In this document: one piece after another, positions 6,820-12,405 of the stretch
Numbering within the stretch: position 1 is the stretch's first letter
How the letters are laid out: each line of letters begins with the position of its first letter
Assembly: GCA_003447785.1 (NCBI GenBank)
Contig: DLYJ01000136.1
Location: 1-16,682 of the forward strand
Source: Treponema sp.
GTDB taxonomy: Bacteria > Spirochaetota > Spirochaetia > Treponematales > Treponemataceae
Direction of reading: 5' to 3'
DNA: 16,682 nucleotides
The notes under the pieces: model-generated
The model's input: only the letters and a program-made list of their open reading frames with translations
What the model was told of the DNA's origin: nothing
Databases searched by the model: none
Position numbers and translations under genes: made by a program

Positions 6820-7890
6820 TTATTCATGAATTGCACTCTTAAGCAGTTTTTCTGCTTCAATTCTGTTTTTCCGGGTTGAATGTACAGAGATTTTCCCCTG
6901 AACGATTTTTCCCTGAATCTGATTTGTAATTTTGATAATCGCCTCTCCAAGTTCAGGATTGGTCTTAGTGTAACCTACGGCTCCGTCCTTTAAGGAAAGT
7001 GTCCTTGAACCCCCCTTGAATTTTTCGTTTTGAACCGATTTAAGGGCAGCATAAACTGCACGGTCAACCCGTTTAACCATAGAAGTCAAAACCGCAGACT
7101 GTCCGCTTCCGTAAATACCTTCTTCAAACTGATCCCTATCCACACCGATTGCCCAGACATTTTTGCCGGCCTTTCTCAGACGCACGGCCTGGGCTATGGT
7201 TCCGCTACCTGTAAGACCCGCAACGGAATAAATTGCATAGACACCGCTGTCGTACCACTCCCCCGCTTTTTGAGAGGCAAGGTCCGGCCGATTCCAGGAT
7301 TCAACATAATGGTCGTAAATTTTTGCATCAGGCAGAACCGAATGTATTCCCTGAATATAGCCGCATTCAAAGTCCGCTACCGTATCGCCAGAAATTCCAC
7401 CGATAAAACCGAATACAGGGTCTACGATGTTCTGATCCTGGGCCTTCATGGCAATCAGGGCTCCCACCAGATAAGAGCCTTCTTCGGAAGCAAAACCATA
7501 ATTCTGCACATTTGCGCAGGGAATCGGTTCCGTATCGATTGTGATGAATTTCTGTTCGTAAAAAATCGGAACAATAGTCTTTAAGGCGTCGGAAAAGGCC
7601 GAGCCTGCCATGACAAGGACGTCAGTTTTCTGAAAGGCAAGGGCCTTTAAGTCAGAAACGAGCTGGCTTGTATTGTTCATAATTACAACGTCGTAAAGCG
7701 TTCCAAAGCCTGTTTCTTCACCCACAGTGTCACCGTAAAAGCTTAAAACACCGTCCCAGGCGGCTGCATTGTAAGACTTGTCGTTTACACCATGTCCGTC
7801 GATAACGAGTTTAGTTGTAATTTCCGGCTTTTTATTTGAGCAGGAAAAAAATAAAACTGATACTGCAAAAATGAGAATTGATTTTTTCAT
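6820..7890 (-). CDS. BMP-family (PnrA-like) substrate-binding lipoprotein
   Basis: The signal peptide ends in Leu-Phe-Phe-Ser-Cys17, a spirochaete-style lipobox, so the mature protein is lipid-anchored. The 356-residue protein follows the Bmp/PnrA/TmpC family through its length: Gly-Val-Asn-Asp-Lys-Ser-Tyr-Asn-x-x-x-Trp-Asp-Gly near the N terminus, Glu-Glu-Gly-Ser-Tyr-Leu-Val-Gly-Ala, Gly-Phe-Ile-Gly-Gly, Gly-Val-Asp-Arg-Asp-Gln, and Leu-Thr-Ser-Met-Val-Lys-Arg-Val-Asp. Characterised relatives bind purine nucleosides or other nucleoside-like ligands, usually for an ABC importer. Here no permease or ATPase genes are adjacent. Instead it lies between the STAS and phosphatase genes, 29 bp and 21 bp away, so a sensory role is likely (inference). 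AGGA precedes the ATG by 6 nt. Confidence 0.88.
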   Translation of the reverse strand: MKKSILIFAVSVLFFSCSNKKPEITTKLVIDGHGVNDKSYNAAAWDGVLSFYGDTVGEETGFGTLYDVVIMNNTSQLVSDLKALAFQKTDVLVMAGSAFSDALKTIVPIFYEQKFITIDTEPIPCANVQNYGFASEEGSYLVGALIAMKAQDQNIVDPVFGFIGGISGDTVADFECGYIQGIHSVLPDAKIYDHYVESWNRPDLASQKAGEWYDSGVYAIYSVAGLTGSGTIAQAVRLRKAGKNVWAIGVDRDQFEEGIYGSGQSAVLTSMVKRVDRAVYAALKSVQNEKFKGGSRTLSLKDGAVGYTKTNPELGEAIIKITNQIQGKIVQGKISVHSTRKNRIEAEKLLKSAIHE

Positions 7891-7919
7891 GGCGCATCCT
7901 GATTTAAGAAGTTAAAAAC

Positions 7920-8213
7920 TTATTCAATCTTTAAAAAGTCTGTAAAACCGGTAACTTCGAGAATTTCGAGAACTTCCTTTTTTACATTTTTTAAAACCAT
8001 TCCGCCCTTTTTGGAAAAGGCCTTGTGAGTAGTCAGAAAAATACGCAAACCGGCAGATGAAATGTATTCAAGGTTTGAGCAATCAATAATAAGTGAATCA
8101 CAGTCGCTGATTTCCAGGATTTTCTTTTCAAATTCCGGGGAACTCATTGTGTCGAGTCTTCCTGCCACTTCAAGGGTGCATCCTGAACCGTCAATATTTT
8201 TATTGATAGTCAT
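7920..8213 (-). CDS. STAS-domain anti-anti-sigma factor (RsbV/SpoIIAA-like)
   Basis: A 97-residue single STAS domain. The conserved loop reads Tyr50-Ile-Ser52-Ser53-Ala-Gly-Leu-Arg-Ile-Phe-Leu; Ser53 is the likely phosphorylation site by alignment with RsbV. When unphosphorylated, such proteins bind the RsbW-type kinase and free its target. I chose the ATG at 8213 because GGAGGT lies 4 nt upstream; the upstream in-frame ATG at 8225 overlaps that site and would lack one. This is the first gene of the six-gene minus-strand run, directly after a good promoter. The matching kinase is the last gene of the run and the phosphatase is the third. Confidence 0.92.
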   Translation of the reverse strand: MTINKNIDGSGCTLEVAGRLDTMSSPEFEKKILEISDCDSLIIDCSNLEYISSAGLRIFLTTHKAFSKKGGMVLKNVKKEVLEILEVTGFTDFLKIE

Positions 8214-8251
8214 ATTTACCTCCATTCATGCCAATTCTGGATATATCTTTA

Positions 8252-8280
8252 AATATAACACAGGAGTTTTTAGCGGACAA
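8252..8280 (-). promoter_or_regulatory. Putative extended -10 promoter of the partner-switch operon
   Basis: Minus strand TTGTCC (8280-8275), 17-nt spacer, then TG-T-TATATT with -10 at 8257-8252. The TG one base before the -10 is the extended -10 motif, which can offset the imperfect -35. It lies about 40 bp from the STAS ATG. It is the only promoter-like sequence I see for the six-gene run. Confidence 0.55.
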
Positions 8281-8289
8281 TTCAACTCG

Positions 8290-8318
8290 TTGCACCACCT
8301 TTAAAAAAGTTATAAACT
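8290..8318 (+). promoter_or_regulatory. Putative promoter of the ammonia-lyase gene, near-leaderless
   Basis: TTGCAC (8290-8295), 17-nt spacer, TAAACT (8313-8318). An overlapping TATAAA at 8311-8316 would give a 15-nt spacer. Either choice starts RNA at about 8322-8326, within a few bases of the ATG at 8329, and no Shine-Dalgarno is visible upstream. Confidence 0.4.
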
Positions 8319-8328
8319 CATTGTTATC

Positions 8329-9903
8329 ATGAAGACAATCAACGGAAACGAACTTACTATTGAAGACCTGTGCGACGTTGCTCTCAAAAATGAACAGGTT
8401 GAACTTCCACAGGACAAATCATTCTGGGAAACACTGGAAAAATCCCGAAAATTTCTTGAAGACTACATTGCAACCGGAGTTCCGACTTACGGCGTTACAA
8501 CAGATTTTGGCGACAGCTGTCACAATCAGATAAGCGTAGACAAGGCCGGAGAACTCCAGCGTACTATCTGTACATACCACGGAATCGGTCTCGGACCAAA
8601 ATTCGATAAAACTACAGGACGAGCCGTTGTGCTTGCACGCCTGAACGGAAACGTTAAAGGCGGCCACAGTGCAATCCGCCCTGAACTTGCAAAAATGATG
8701 CTCACCCTGTTGAATAAGGACATTATTCCTGTAATTCCGCAGCTCGGTTCAGTGGGAGCATCCGGCGATCTTACACCCCTTTCTTATGTTGCGGCAGTAA
8801 TTATGGGTCAGCGCGAAGTTTACTACAAGGGCAAGATTGTTCCAACCGAAGAAGCCTTTAAGGCAGAAGGAATCAAACCTCTTCCAATCGAAGCAAAAGA
8901 AGGCCTTGCAATCATGAACGGAACTTCTGTTATGACTGCCGTAGCTTCTCTTGCATGGAAAAAGGCAGAACGCCTCGCAAAAATCTCAGACTTCCTGACT
9001 GCAGTTACCTCAGAAATTACCCGGGGAAAGGACACACCATTTGTTGCAAAGGTAAGCCAGATTAAAAATCATCAGGGTCAGTGCGAATCGGCCGAATATG
9101 TTTACAACATCATTAAGGATTCAAAACGCGTCTGGAGATACGAAGACTTTTTAAAATCACAGATTGAAAAAATCGACAACAAAGGCTTTGTTGCCCAGCA
9201 GAATAAAATCCAGGACAGGTATTCAATTCGATGTGCGCCGCAGATTACAGGCGTTTACCGCGACACCCTGCGTATTGCGCGTCAGTGGATTACGGAAGAA
9301 TTGAACAGTGCAAACGACAACCCGCTCGTTGACATCGAAGCCGGCCGCCTCTACAACACAGGAAACTTCTACGGCGGACACATCTGTGCTGCCTGCGATT
9401 ACATGAGGACCGCCCTCGCAAATATTGCCGATTTGAGCGACAAACAGGCCGAAGTTATCATCGACGGTAAATTTAACGGACTTACAGAAAACCTGATTCC
9501 TTTTACACCGGCAGATCATCCGAGAGCAGGTTTACGGCTTGGCTTTAAGGCTGCCCAGATTACAATCAGCGCAATCCGTGGCGAAGTAGCAACTTACTGC
9601 TTCCCAGTTTCCCTTACAAGTGCGCCGACCGAAGCCCTGAACCAGGATAAGGTCAGCATGGGTACAATCAGTGCCCGCAAGTGGGCAGAACAGATTGAAC
9701 TTGTATACCTTCAGTTTGCAACACATCTTCTTGCCGCAATGCAGGCAGTTGACCTTGCAGGTTATGATGACTTTGCACCGTTCACAAAGAAAGTTCATGA
9801 CGAAGTCCGTAAGATGAGCGCCTTTGTAGAAGATGACAGAGCCTTGGACAAGGAAGCAACCGCCGTTGCCGAATGGCTCAAATCAACAGAATTATTCGCG
9901 TAA
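8329..9903 (+). CDS. hutH: Aromatic amino acid / histidine ammonia-lyase family enzyme
   Basis: A 524-residue MIO enzyme. Ala144-Ser145-Gly146, in Gly-Ser-Val-Gly-Ala-Ser-Gly-Asp-Leu, forms the MIO prosthetic group. Tyr54 (in YGVTTDFG) is the catalytic Tyr, Asn197 lies in Asn-Gly-Thr-Ser, and Gln295-Asp-Arg-Tyr298-Ser-Ile-Arg301 is the conserved second motif. Such enzymes eliminate ammonia from His, Tyr or Phe in the cytoplasm. Substrate determinants are mixed: Tyr83-His84 keeps the His of histidine lyases, but Asn438-Gln-Asp-Lys-Val-Ser resembles Tyr/Phe lyases rather than the usual Asn-Gln-Glu-Asp-His of HutH. No other hut genes are in the window. So hutH is a family label and histidine as substrate is unproven. 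The gene has its own promoter and terminator; no Shine-Dalgarno precedes the ATG, but the N terminus aligns well with the family. Confidence 0.88.
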   Translation: MKTINGNELTIEDLCDVALKNEQVELPQDKSFWETLEKSRKFLEDYIATGVPTYGVTTDFGDSCHNQISVDKAGELQRTICTYHGIGLGPKFDKTTGRAVVLARLNGNVKGGHSAIRPELAKMMLTLLNKDIIPVIPQLGSVGASGDLTPLSYVAAVIMGQREVYYKGKIVPTEEAFKAEGIKPLPIEAKEGLAIMNGTSVMTAVASLAWKKAERLAKISDFLTAVTSEITRGKDTPFVAKVSQIKNHQGQCESAEYVYNIIKDSKRVWRYEDFLKSQIEKIDNKGFVAQQNKIQDRYSIRCAPQITGVYRDTLRIARQWITEELNSANDNPLVDIEAGRLYNTGNFYGGHICAACDYMRTALANIADLSDKQAEVIIDGKFNGLTENLIPFTPADHPRAGLRLGFKAAQITISAIRGEVATYCFPVSLTSAPTEALNQDKVSMGTISARKWAEQIELVYLQFATHLLAAMQAVDLAGYDDFAPFTKKVHDEVRKMSAFVEDDRALDKEATAVAEWLKSTELFA

Positions 9904-9915
9904 AAAGATGAAAAA

Positions 9916-9948
9916 GGGCTGTCATGAAGACAGCCCGCTATTTTTTTT
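9916..9948 (+). terminator. Intrinsic terminator between the ammonia-lyase and flavodoxin genes
   Basis: A perfect 8-bp stem GGGCTGTC (9916-9923) / GACAGCCC (9929-9936) with a five-base loop, followed by eight T (9941-9948). On the minus strand the same stem is followed by TTTTT and a second T run, so it can also end flavodoxin transcription. The two genes converge here. Confidence 0.85.
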
Positions 9949-10351
9949 ACTTCATCAATGCTTTGATTTCAGCAAGTGCTGCATCATCAGGTGTGAGCTG
10001 GGCTTTTACGCAGCCTTTAACAGTTGCGCCGGCGCCTGAAACACGGCTTTCCCAGTCATCCAGAAATGCTCCTCCGCCCCAGTCGTATGAACCAAAGAGA
10101 ACAACATTCTTTCCGGAAAGGCTTCCTTCTGCAGATGTGTAGAATCCTTCCATCGAGTCTTCCAACTGTTCGGCACCCATTGCAGGGCTGCCAAGAGCGA
10201 TGAGATCAGCCGAAGCAAGTTCTCCGGCGTCTGCTACGTCAGCAGTTGAAAAGTATACCTGAGCTCCAGATGCTTCTGCAGCTTCTTTTGCCGCATTGGC
10301 GAGTGCTTCAGTATTACCTGTTGTAGATGCATAAACGATTGCAACTTTCAT
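9947..10351 (-). CDS. Short-chain flavodoxin, anaerobe type
   Basis: A 134-residue flavodoxin. The FMN phosphate loop is Ala-Ser9-Thr-Thr-Gly-Asn13-Thr14. The second loop, Gly-Ser-Pro-Ala-Met-Gly-Ala-Glu-Gln-Leu-Glu-Asp, and the third, Phe-Gly-Ser-Tyr-Asp-Trp-Gly-Gly-Gly, closely resemble flavodoxins of Megasphaera and clostridia, with Met instead of Trp in the second loop. It carries low-potential electrons in the cytoplasm, often replacing ferredoxin when iron is scarce. GGAGGT lies 4 nt before the ATG. It starts 26 bp after the DUF3793 gene on the same strand, so both probably share the operator-controlled promoter at about 11079-11107. Confidence 0.95.
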   Translation of the reverse strand: MKVAIVYASTTGNTEALANAAKEAAEASGAQVYFSTADVADAGELASADLIALGSPAMGAEQLEDSMEGFYTSAEGSLSGKNVVLFGSYDWGGGAFLDDWESRVSGAGATVKGCVKAQLTPDDAALAEIKALMK

Positions 10352-10377
10352 AAATACCTCCGTAATAAAAGCGGTTT

Positions 10378-10965
10378 TTAACCTGCCCGGTTTTGAACAC
10401 GCTTTACTTTTATGTATTCTTTAGCTGCCAGTGGAACTGACATGCCTTTTCCAAGATTAGCCATGCACACCTTTGTACATGTTTTGTATAACATCATCTG
10501 TTTAACGGCTTTATTCCTGTCGCCGTAAACCTTCCAGAATCCCGCATACTTGAAGGCGGACCTGTCACTTTCAAAGCCGATTACATCAACAAGGGGATAC
10601 CCCAGAAAAAGTCCAACTTCATGAGGAAAGTCCCTGTTTGCCGCAAGCCTGTGGATCAGTTCACTCAGGATTGCGTTAAAACCATTCTGAACCGGGTAAC
10701 CCTTTTTCTTCAGATAAGCCAGGTTCTTTTTGTCAGCAAGGACAAGCTGCAAAAGTTTTTTATCGTAAATAAAAAATAGAATACGGTTATCTTCCTTTCT
10801 GATTGGAATCAAAAATCTCTGCGCCTTAAAAAAATCCGTGCGCCATTCAATAAGTTTTGTCCGGTTGGTTTTATAACAGTCGCCGTTCATCGAAAATAAA
10901 CTGGCAGGTTTGATTCCACACAGGGCCGGGGCTCCGCAATTTAATATAGTCTCATCAAAACTCAT
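10378..10965 (-). CDS. DUF3793 family protein
   Basis: A 195-residue cytoplasmic-looking protein with no signal peptide or membrane segment. The start, Asn-Cys-Gly-Ala-Pro-Ala-Leu-x-Gly-Ile-Lys-Pro-Ala-Ser-Leu-Phe, and the later His-Glu-Val-Gly-Leu-Phe-Leu-Gly-Tyr-Pro-Leu-x-Asp-Val with Gly-Phe match DUF3793, a family of unknown function common in anaerobes. A Cys pair lies near the C terminus (Cys-Thr-Lys-Val-Cys). I chose the ATG at 10965; the reading frame extends to a TTG at 11004, but that lies inside a terminator-like hairpin. Only a weak GGA precedes the ATG. The flavodoxin gene follows directly. The shared operator-controlled promoter suggests a redox or metal-limitation role (inference). 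Confidence 0.8.
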   Translation of the reverse strand: MSFDETILNCGAPALCGIKPASLFSMNGDCYKTNRTKLIEWRTDFFKAQRFLIPIRKEDNRILFFIYDKKLLQLVLADKKNLAYLKKKGYPVQNGFNAILSELIHRLAANRDFPHEVGLFLGYPLVDVIGFESDRSAFKYAGFWKVYGDRNKAVKQMMLYKTCTKVCMANLGKGMSVPLAAKEYIKVKRVQNRAG

Positions 10966-10975
10966 TATTTTATCC

Positions 10976-11036
10976 AAAAAAAACGGCGTCCTGCGGAGAG
11001 TCAAGAAACAGTCAGAACCAGACCCCGCAGGACGCC
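10976..11036 (-). terminator. Terminator-like hairpin in the leader of the DUF3793-flavodoxin unit (candidate attenuator)
   Basis: A perfect 12-bp inverted repeat (11036-11025 with 10996-10985) encloses a 28-nt loop and is followed, after one G, by eight T (10983-10976). The DUF3793 ATG is 10 bp further on. The hairpin lies between the operator-controlled promoter and the first gene, so RNA from that promoter either ends here at about 97 nt or reads through. The upstream arm overlaps a tiny frame (11038-11012, Met-Ala-Ser-Cys-Gly-Val-Trp-Phe-stop) with only a poor ribosome-binding site. Confidence 0.7.
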
Positions 11037-11052
11037 ATGAGGTACACCGTCA

Positions 11053-11068
11053 GTTAGCAACCGCTAAC
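11053..11068. promoter_or_regulatory. Palindromic operator 1
   Basis: A perfect 6-bp inverted repeat GTTAGC-N4-GCTAAC with centre AACC. It lies just downstream of the predicted transcription start on the minus strand. It is identical in its arms to operator 2, 23 bp away centre to centre, about two helical turns. The half-sites resemble TTAG/CTAA half-sites of DtxR/MntR-type metalloregulators; the regulator's identity is an inference. Confidence 0.75.
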
Positions 11069-11075
11069 TTTCATT

Positions 11076-11091
11076 GTTAGCATACGCTAAC
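11076..11091. promoter_or_regulatory. Palindromic operator 2, overlapping the -10
   Basis: GTTAGC-N4-GCTAAC with centre ATAC. On the minus strand the -10 hexamer TATGCT (11084-11079) lies within this palindrome, so a bound protein would block RNA polymerase. I saw no further copy in the window. Confidence 0.75.
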
Positions 11092-11107
11092 GTTCATTTT
11101 TTGTCAA
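11079..11107 (-). promoter_or_regulatory. Promoter of the DUF3793-flavodoxin unit
   Basis: Minus strand consensus TTGACA (11107-11102), 17-nt spacer, TATGCT (11084-11079). Predicted start near 11072, giving a leader of about 107 nt to the DUF3793 ATG that contains operator 1 and the terminator-like hairpin. Confidence 0.7.
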
Positions 11108-11207
11108 CAGGTTTTTAACTTTTTTTTAGCCAGAATTATTTATTATACCCGGGAAATTTTGCCCGGGGCTTATCAGAAGGAAGGAGGCTGCCCTTTTATC
11201 CGGAAAT
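11108..11207. other. Non-coding stretch between divergent promoters
   Basis: This stretch, part of the gene-free 10966-11287, holds runs of A and T and a 20-bp near-palindrome at 11148-11167: CCCGGG at both ends with an A/T-rich centre. No T run follows the palindrome on either strand, so it is not a terminator. I see no open frame or RNA gene in it. Confidence 0.5.
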
Positions 11208-11236
11208 TTGACCTTTTTAAGAATCTGGCTTAAACT
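11208..11236 (+). promoter_or_regulatory. Putative promoter of the lipoprotein gene
   Basis: TTGACC (11208-11213), 17-nt spacer, TAAACT (11231-11236), leaving a leader of about 45 nt with a GGAGG ribosome-binding site at its end. Confidence 0.45.
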
Positions 11237-11287
11237 AAAGTTAATACAATCAGGATGTAAAAAAGAATGCATCCGTCGGAGGAAAAA

Positions 11288-12343
11288 ATGAGAAAATCAT
11301 TCAGCAAAGCACTGCTGCTTTTAACTGCAGCTCTTTTCACCTTCTCTTTTGCTTCATGTAAGGAAGAAGAGGAAGGAAAGGAAGAAGAGGAAGGAAAGAA
11401 AGAAGTTTATTCCATAATCACTTCTGATACCGACTACACCAGAAGAGCTGTCTTAACCCTGTATCCGGAAAAGAATGAAGGTATCTTTGAAGAATACATA
11501 ACCTATAATAATTCTGATGATGCGCCTGAAACGGATAAATCAAAGTTCACCTATACACAGAAAGCTGTCGATGAGACGCGCGGAACAATGAAAATCAGTG
11601 TAACTGCCCTCTGGGACAATGTCCCACAGAAGTGGATCAGCATTGAAAATGCAGCTGACTACATGAAAAAACTTTATACAGACGACATTACGGATATAAT
11701 CGATCTGTTAATAACAGCAGAAGAAGAACCTACTTACGAAAACCTCTATGCGGCATGCCTGAAATCTGAATATACAACAGACAGCTATGAAGACTTCCTT
11801 TCAGACAATTCTTTCAGCGTTAACGACGATGCCGAAACTCAGGCCGCAAATGTCACCGCATATTTAAACAACACTTTTAAGAATTATCTGCATGTAAGCG
11901 GAACTTTTGCAGAATACCTTGAAGCCGTTGAAGCAGATATTGAAAAAAAGATTGAAATCTTTTTCAAGACTTCTGTCCCGGACGGAAACGTTTTTGATTA
12001 CTCAATTCTTACGAGCAGCGACAAGTCACAATACCCTGACGGAAAGTGGTTCAACTATATCAGAGCACGCTTTGACAGCACAAAGGCATGGCACGACCAG
12101 AAAGGCCGCTGGGTCAAAGGCAGCGACTATCTGGCTCATGACGAACTCCACTTTGGCAATGTTGAAAGCTATGATATCAGGTGGAACAATGATTATTCAG
12201 GCGGCAGCTACATATCAGATGATGACGATACTGAATACCAGTTTACAGTAACTGACAACCAGGACCGGACAATAACCGTAACCGTTAACGGAGTAACTGC
12301 TTATGTCCTTTCATTTAAAGGACTTGACCTGGTTGAAGAATAA
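11288..12343 (+). CDS. Putative lipoprotein of unknown family
   Basis: I do not recognise the family. The signal peptide has a hydrophobic core and ends Phe-Ala-Ser-Cys24, a good lipobox, so the 351-residue product is probably lipid-anchored outside the cytoplasm. Mature residues 25-39 are a charged Lys/Glu/Gly tether encoded by a perfect 18-bp tandem duplication. The rest is acidic, rich in Asp, Thr and Tyr, with helical segments in the middle and a beta-rich C-terminal part (Asp-rich loop Ser-Asp-Asp-Asp-Asp-Thr-Glu near residues 311-317). The ATG at 11288 is chosen because GGAGG lies 5 nt upstream and the signal peptide starts there; an in-frame ATG at 11267 lacks a site. It appears monocistronic, with its own promoter and terminator. 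Confidence 0.8.
   Translation: MRKSFSKALLLLTAALFTFSFASCKEEEEGKEEEEGKKEVYSIITSDTDYTRRAVLTLYPEKNEGIFEEYITYNNSDDAPETDKSKFTYTQKAVDETRGTMKISVTALWDNVPQKWISIENAADYMKKLYTDDITDIIDLLITAEEEPTYENLYAACLKSEYTTDSYEDFLSDNSFSVNDDAETQAANVTAYLNNTFKNYLHVSGTFAEYLEAVEADIEKKIEIFFKTSVPDGNVFDYSILTSSDKSQYPDGKWFNYIRARFDSTKAWHDQKGRWVKGSDYLAHDELHFGNVESYDIRWNNDYSGGSYISDDDDTEYQFTVTDNQDRTITVTVNGVTAYVLSFKGLDLVEE
11363..11398 (+). repeat. Perfect 18-bp tandem duplication in the lipoprotein gene
   Basis: Two identical 18-bp purine-only copies (11363-11380, 11381-11398), in frame, directly after the lipobox Cys and Lys codons. They encode two copies of a Glu/Gly/Lys hexapeptide forming the tether. Copy-number change would lengthen or shorten the tether without shifting the frame. 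Confidence 0.85.
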
Positions 12344-12367
12344 AGATTAAATCTCCTTTCACAAGCT

Positions 12368-12405
12368 CCCGCCTGCCGCTTTTTGTGGAGGCGGGCATTT
12401 TTTTT
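12368..12405 (+). terminator. Intrinsic terminator after the lipoprotein gene
   Basis: CCCGCC (12368-12373) pairs with GGCGGG (12390-12395), the stem extending inward with one bulge around a T-rich loop, followed by eight T (12398-12405). The T run overlaps the last codon of the convergent radical SAM gene. The minus strand lacks a T run here, so it works for the plus strand only. Confidence 0.8.

Noticed and set aside
6805..6832. Small inverted repeat of TTCAT/ATGAA between the lipoprotein and phosphatase genes
   Set aside because: Five-bp A/T stem overlapping the stop codon, no T run; probably chance in A/T-rich DNA.
8823..9798. Several long minus-strand open frames inside the ammonia-lyase gene
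   Set aside because: They are antisense shadows of a well-conserved enzyme frame and lack starts with ribosome-binding sites.
10966..11004. TTG start at 11004 extending the DUF3793 protein by 13 residues
   Set aside because: It would lie inside the terminator hairpin, lacks a Shine-Dalgarno, and the added residues do not fit the family start.
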